A stretch of 15,443 nucleotides of DNA from JAAZNO01 sp012798275 (GTDB taxonomy: Bacteria > Chloroflexota > Anaerolineae > B4-G1 > SLSP01): contig DAOPQD010000074.1 in assembly GCA_035347995.1 (NCBI GenBank), forward strand, positions 1-15,443, written 5' to 3'. The position numbers and the translations under genes are program-made. Every line of letters starts with the position of its first letter. Within the stretch, counting starts at the first letter, position 1. This document shows, piece after piece, positions 13,177 through 15,443 of this stretch. The notes under the pieces are model-generated. The model was given only the letters and a program-made list of their open reading frames with translations, was not told the DNA's origin and ran no database searches.

Positions 13177-14382
13177 CTACGGGCGTGCTCCCAAAGTCAG
13201 GGACAGCGTGACCGTCTCGTTGCCGCGCAGCACCTTCACCGCGATGGTCTGCCCTGGACTCGCGTGGAAGCTGAGGAAGCTGTTGAGATCGTCGAAACTG
13301 TTGATGGGCTGATCGTCCAGCGCGATGATGAGATCCCCACCACGCCCGGTGTTGGGATCGGCGGCGATAATCCCCGCTTTGTCGCCCGGGCCGCCGGCTG
13401 TGACCGCGACTACATAGGCCCCTTGAATCTGCGGCAATCCGTAGAGCTCCTGCTCGGCGAGGGTGATTTCGCCATCAAAGGACACCCCCATGTACGGATA
13501 GACATAGCGGCCATCGGAGATCAGACTGGGGACGACCCGGCGCACGGCGGCGGCGGGAATAGAAAAGCCGACGCCGGAGCTCGTCCCTGTCACAGACGCG
13601 ATCGCCGCGTTTACCCCGACGACCTCGCCATTGAGATTGAGCAGCGGGCCGCCAGAATTGCCGGGATTGATGGGCGCGTCCGTCTGCACGACTTCCGGCA
13701 GAGAGTAGGTGCTGCTGCCCATGAGGCTGCGCTGCGATTGCAGGCTGCGCCCCAGGCCACTGACAATGCCCAGCGTCATAGACCCCTGCTCACCGAAGGG
13801 ATTGCCGATGGCCACGACGAACTGCCCCACCTGCAGCGTGTCGGTCGGGGCGACGGGCAGTGGCTCGATCCCCTCTGGCAAGCTGTCCACTTTGAGGACC
13901 GCCAGGTCACTGTCGGGATCGGCGCCGATCAACTTTGCCATGGCTCGATCGCCGTTGTAGAACACGATCTCGAAGGTGCTCCCGTCGGAGACGACATGAC
14001 TGTTAGTGACGATGTATCCCCCGTGGGTATAGACAAAGCCGCTGCCGCTGCTGTTCGCCACACCGCCGCTGGAAACGATGATGTAGACGACAGCGGGATT
14101 GGCGCGGGCATACAAAGCGGTAAGCGTGGCCTCCAGATCGGTCTCGATGACGGTAGGCGCCGTATAAGCCACGGGCGTGCGCTCCAGTTGCGCCAGGCGC
14201 TCATTCACGGCCGCGTCCACCAGCGCCTCGATCGCGTCGGCGCTCAGGGACGCCGGCGGCGGCGTTGCCGTCGCGGGAACGGGCGTTTCCTGCGCCGTCT
14301 GGGGCGCGGTGACGAGACTGCATCCCAACAGCACCAACAACAAAGGAATCACCAAAAATCGCACAGCAGGGTTGTTTTTCAC
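13177..14382 (-). CDS. DegP/HtrA-like serine protease lipoprotein with PDZ domain
   Basis: A 401-residue exported protease for envelope quality control. The N-terminus is a lipoprotein signal (VIPLLLVLLGCS, lipid-bearing Cys21), followed by a Thr/Pro/Ala-rich linker (to about 45) and a helical segment (46-92). The trypsin-like domain (about 95-300) has the full triad: H129 in TNSHVV, D159 in DSDLAVLKV and S243 in NPGNSGGPL, with the oxyanion region VVQTDAPINPGNSGG. A PDZ domain (about 305-398) follows: YMGVSF, GAYVVAVTAGGPGDKAGI, GGDLIIALDDQPINS and GQTIAVKVLRG. Length and order match single-PDZ HtrA proteins. It would be anchored to the outer face of the cell membrane, where it cuts misfolded exported proteins. 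No ribosome site is clear before the ATG (complement of 14380-14382). Confidence 0.93.
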   Translation of the reverse strand: MKNNPAVRFLVIPLLLVLLGCSLVTAPQTAQETPVPATATPPPASLSADAIEALVDAAVNERLAQLERTPVAYTAPTVIETDLEATLTALYARANPAVVYIIVSSGGVANSSGSGFVYTHGGYIVTNSHVVSDGSTFEIVFYNGDRAMAKLIGADPDSDLAVLKVDSLPEGIEPLPVAPTDTLQVGQFVVAIGNPFGEQGSMTLGIVSGLGRSLQSQRSLMGSSTYSLPEVVQTDAPINPGNSGGPLLNLNGEVVGVNAAIASVTGTSSGVGFSIPAAAVRRVVPSLISDGRYVYPYMGVSFDGEITLAEQELYGLPQIQGAYVVAVTAGGPGDKAGIIAADPNTGRGGDLIIALDDQPINSFDDLNSFLSFHASPGQTIAVKVLRGNETVTLSLTLGARP

Positions 14383-14404
14383 ATCATACCTCAGAATCAG
14401 AAGT

Positions 14405-14470
14405 CTCTCAGTCTCAGCGAGACGGCCTGAGAAAGCGTTGGCGGCGGCGCTCAGAGCACCGCCGCCAACG
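14405..14470 (-). terminator. Terminator-like hairpins downstream of the Ser/Asp-tail gene
   Basis: On the minus strand the gene ends at 14479, and nine bases later CGTTGGCGGCGG (complement side 14459-14470) pairs with CCGCCGCCAACG (14436-14447) in a perfect 12-bp stem with an 11-base loop. A smaller hairpin, GTCTC-AGC-GAGAC (14411-14423) nested in TCTCAG/CTGAGA, follows. No long T-run. Confidence 0.7.
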
Positions 14471-14478
14471 GCTACACG

Positions 14479-15186
14479 CTAGAAACGCTGGGACGACATT
14501 CCCATCCCACGCATGCGCCAGCTGCTATTGTTCTGCAGCGTGTCCGTATCAGATTCGGATTCGGATTCGGAGTCGGAATCGGTATCTGTACCGGGGCAAT
14601 GACAACCTTCCCCACCGAACCGTCCGCGGCCAGGATGCCCCATCGGGCCCATGCCGCGCCCAAAGTCGCGGCCGAACATCGGGAGCCCCTCATCCTTCAA
14701 GGTCGTCGCCTGCTCCTCGGTGATGACGCCATCCGCTACGGCGCGATCGAGGGCTGCCTCAACCGCCGCCTGCAAGCGGGTCTGCAGGGTTGCCTGATCC
14801 AGGCCGAGTTCGTCCATCCACTCCGACAGCGTCTTGTCGTCGAGCGTCGCCGGCTCGATGCCGAGCGCTTCAGCCAACAGGGCCTGCCGATCCAGATAGG
14901 GCGCCACCAGCAAGTGAAGCTTCATCTGATCGTACTGCTCCTGCGTGATGAGCCCCTGCTCGAGCGCCTGATCCAGTGCGCGGGTGCTCGCTGCTTGCTG
15001 GGCCTCCTGGAGCTTCTCCACCGTGATCCCCAGCTCCTCGGCGAGGAGCGCATCGCGGTCCAGGCCCTTGATGCCAAACCATCCCCCACCGCCGTGAGCG
15101 CTGACCACGCCGACCGTGCCCACCGTGAGCGCGAGCACCACCACTGCAATCACCAACCCGCGTTTCCATCCTTTACCTTTGAACAT
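14479..15186 (-). CDS. Secreted helical-repeat protein with Ser/Asp/Glu tail, function unknown
   Basis: A 235-residue protein. Residues 1-30 are a signal peptide (GLVIAVVVLALTVGTVGVVSA). Two similar helical repeats follow: DRDALLAEELGITVEKLQEA (43-62) and DRQALLAEALGIEPATLDDK (99-118), each followed by a second helix pair with GLITQEQYDQMK or GVITEEQATTLK. This 'LAEELGIT-EEL' pattern is seen in small exported bacterial proteins of the DUF2680/SHOCT-like kind; the match is by pattern only. Then come a Gly/Met/Arg-rich stretch (171-192), Cys-His-Cys (195-197), an acidic tract TDTDSDSESESESDTDT and a Met-rich end. The tail could bind metal ions. GGAGGT six bases before the ATG fixes the start, and an operator-like palindrome lies upstream. 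It is probably periplasmic or surface-exposed. Confidence 0.75.
   Translation of the reverse strand: MFKGKGWKRGLVIAVVVLALTVGTVGVVSAHGGGGWFGIKGLDRDALLAEELGITVEKLQEAQQAASTRALDQALEQGLITQEQYDQMKLHLLVAPYLDRQALLAEALGIEPATLDDKTLSEWMDELGLDQATLQTRLQAAVEAALDRAVADGVITEEQATTLKDEGLPMFGRDFGRGMGPMGHPGRGRFGGEGCHCPGTDTDSDSESESESDTDTLQNNSSWRMRGMGMSSQRF
14553..14585. repeat. In-gene hexamer repeat encoding the Ser/Asp/Glu tract
   Basis: Near-identical copies of GATTCG/GAGTCG/GAATCG in a row encode alternating Ser and Asp/Glu residues of the secreted protein above. Such runs can expand or shrink by slippage without changing frame. Confidence 0.75.
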
Positions 15187-15262
15187 ACACTTACCTCCTT
15201 AGTAACTGGTGAAATAGGATGTCAGGCAGGGCCTCGCGACCCTGTTCCTGATGCTCTGATTG

Positions 15263-15278
15263 TAACAAGAACTTGTTA
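15263..15278. promoter_or_regulatory. Operator-like palindrome with overlapping -10-like element
   Basis: TAACAAGAACTTGTTA: two 7-bp arms around a two-base centre, 77 bases before the ATG of the gene at 15186. A minus-strand TACAAT (15259-15264) touches its edge, while no good -35 is visible. This arrangement suits a repressor or activator site controlling the secreted protein; the regulator is not in the window. Confidence 0.5.
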
Positions 15279-15443
15279 GAAAGTTATTAAGGAGACGCCA
15301 TGTGCTGGCGCACATCATGCAAGCATGAAAATGTGCGGTGACTGTTCAGCCTGGCATCAGGTAGTTCAACAGCGATGGATGAACCTTTGTGAGCTGTAGC
15401 TTTTGCCCCTCCCCCAGCCCCCTCCCCAACGGCGCAAACGCCG
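15279..15443. other. Non-coding end of the window
   Basis: No gene is visible. A small hairpin ATGTGC-TGGC-GCACAT lies at 15300-15315, and a pyrimidine-rich run (CCCCTCCCCCAGCCCCCTCC) near 15410-15425 resembles intergenic filler common in GC-rich genomes. Confidence 0.35.

Noticed and set aside
12109..14430. 773-codon plus-strand frame across the MFS and DegP-like genes
   Set aside because: Antisense to the protease and out of frame in the transporter, both with clear motifs; low-complexity Arg/His-rich translation.

Overview
The window looks like a chromosomal segment of a GC-rich, probably Chloroflexota-type bacterium. The support is: a secreted M23 peptidase ending in the Chloroflexota-style C-terminal motif YRIYLPLVGRN, a protein built from effector-associated (death-like) domains with the NQQGQQVG-type linker, and a GC-rich backbone of hutI, rluD, a lytic transglycosylase and a DegP-like lipoprotein. 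The phylum call is an inference. Several genes in the left part are clearly poorer in GC and were probably acquired.

Left part (1-6816): a truncated IS630-type insertion sequence abuts an array of seven integron gene cassettes, all reading rightwards. I find six complete attC sites (1975-2036, 2257-2389, 3233-3292, 3450-3580, 5276-5408, 6066-6194), the terminal core site of an earlier one (145-151) and a possible half-site at 6798-6816. They have RYYYAAC-like and GTTRRRY-like ends, imperfect inverted repeats with bulged bases, and matched core sequences at the two ends of each cassette. No integrase is in the window. Cassette contents in order: (I) a three-gene set of a ubiquitin-like protein, an unknown protein and a ubiquitin-like/TIR fusion; (II) no recognisable gene; (III) an abortive-infection HEPN protein; (IV) at most a micro-protein; (V) a secreted M23 peptidase; (VI) an unknown AT-rich gene; (VII) a five-helix membrane protein. 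Cassettes I and III make the array look like a carrier of defence functions. Cassette I is the best candidate for an undescribed system.

Junction (6817-7525): a transposase fragment that keeps its DDE residues but lacks both ends, then the C-terminal third of a PIN-domain (VapC-like) toxin, then about 200 bp with nothing recognisable.

Right part (7526-15443): backbone genes. The minus strand carries rluD-like and hutI (overlapping), a secreted lytic transglycosylase with its own sigma70-like promoter and terminator, and a two-EAD adaptor-like protein with no effector domain. A divergent MFS transporter on the plus strand follows, then, convergent to it, a DegP-like lipoprotein protease and a small secreted protein with a Ser/Asp/Glu tail and an operator-like palindrome upstream. 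Short CCACGAAT repeats lie between the EAD gene and the MFS gene.
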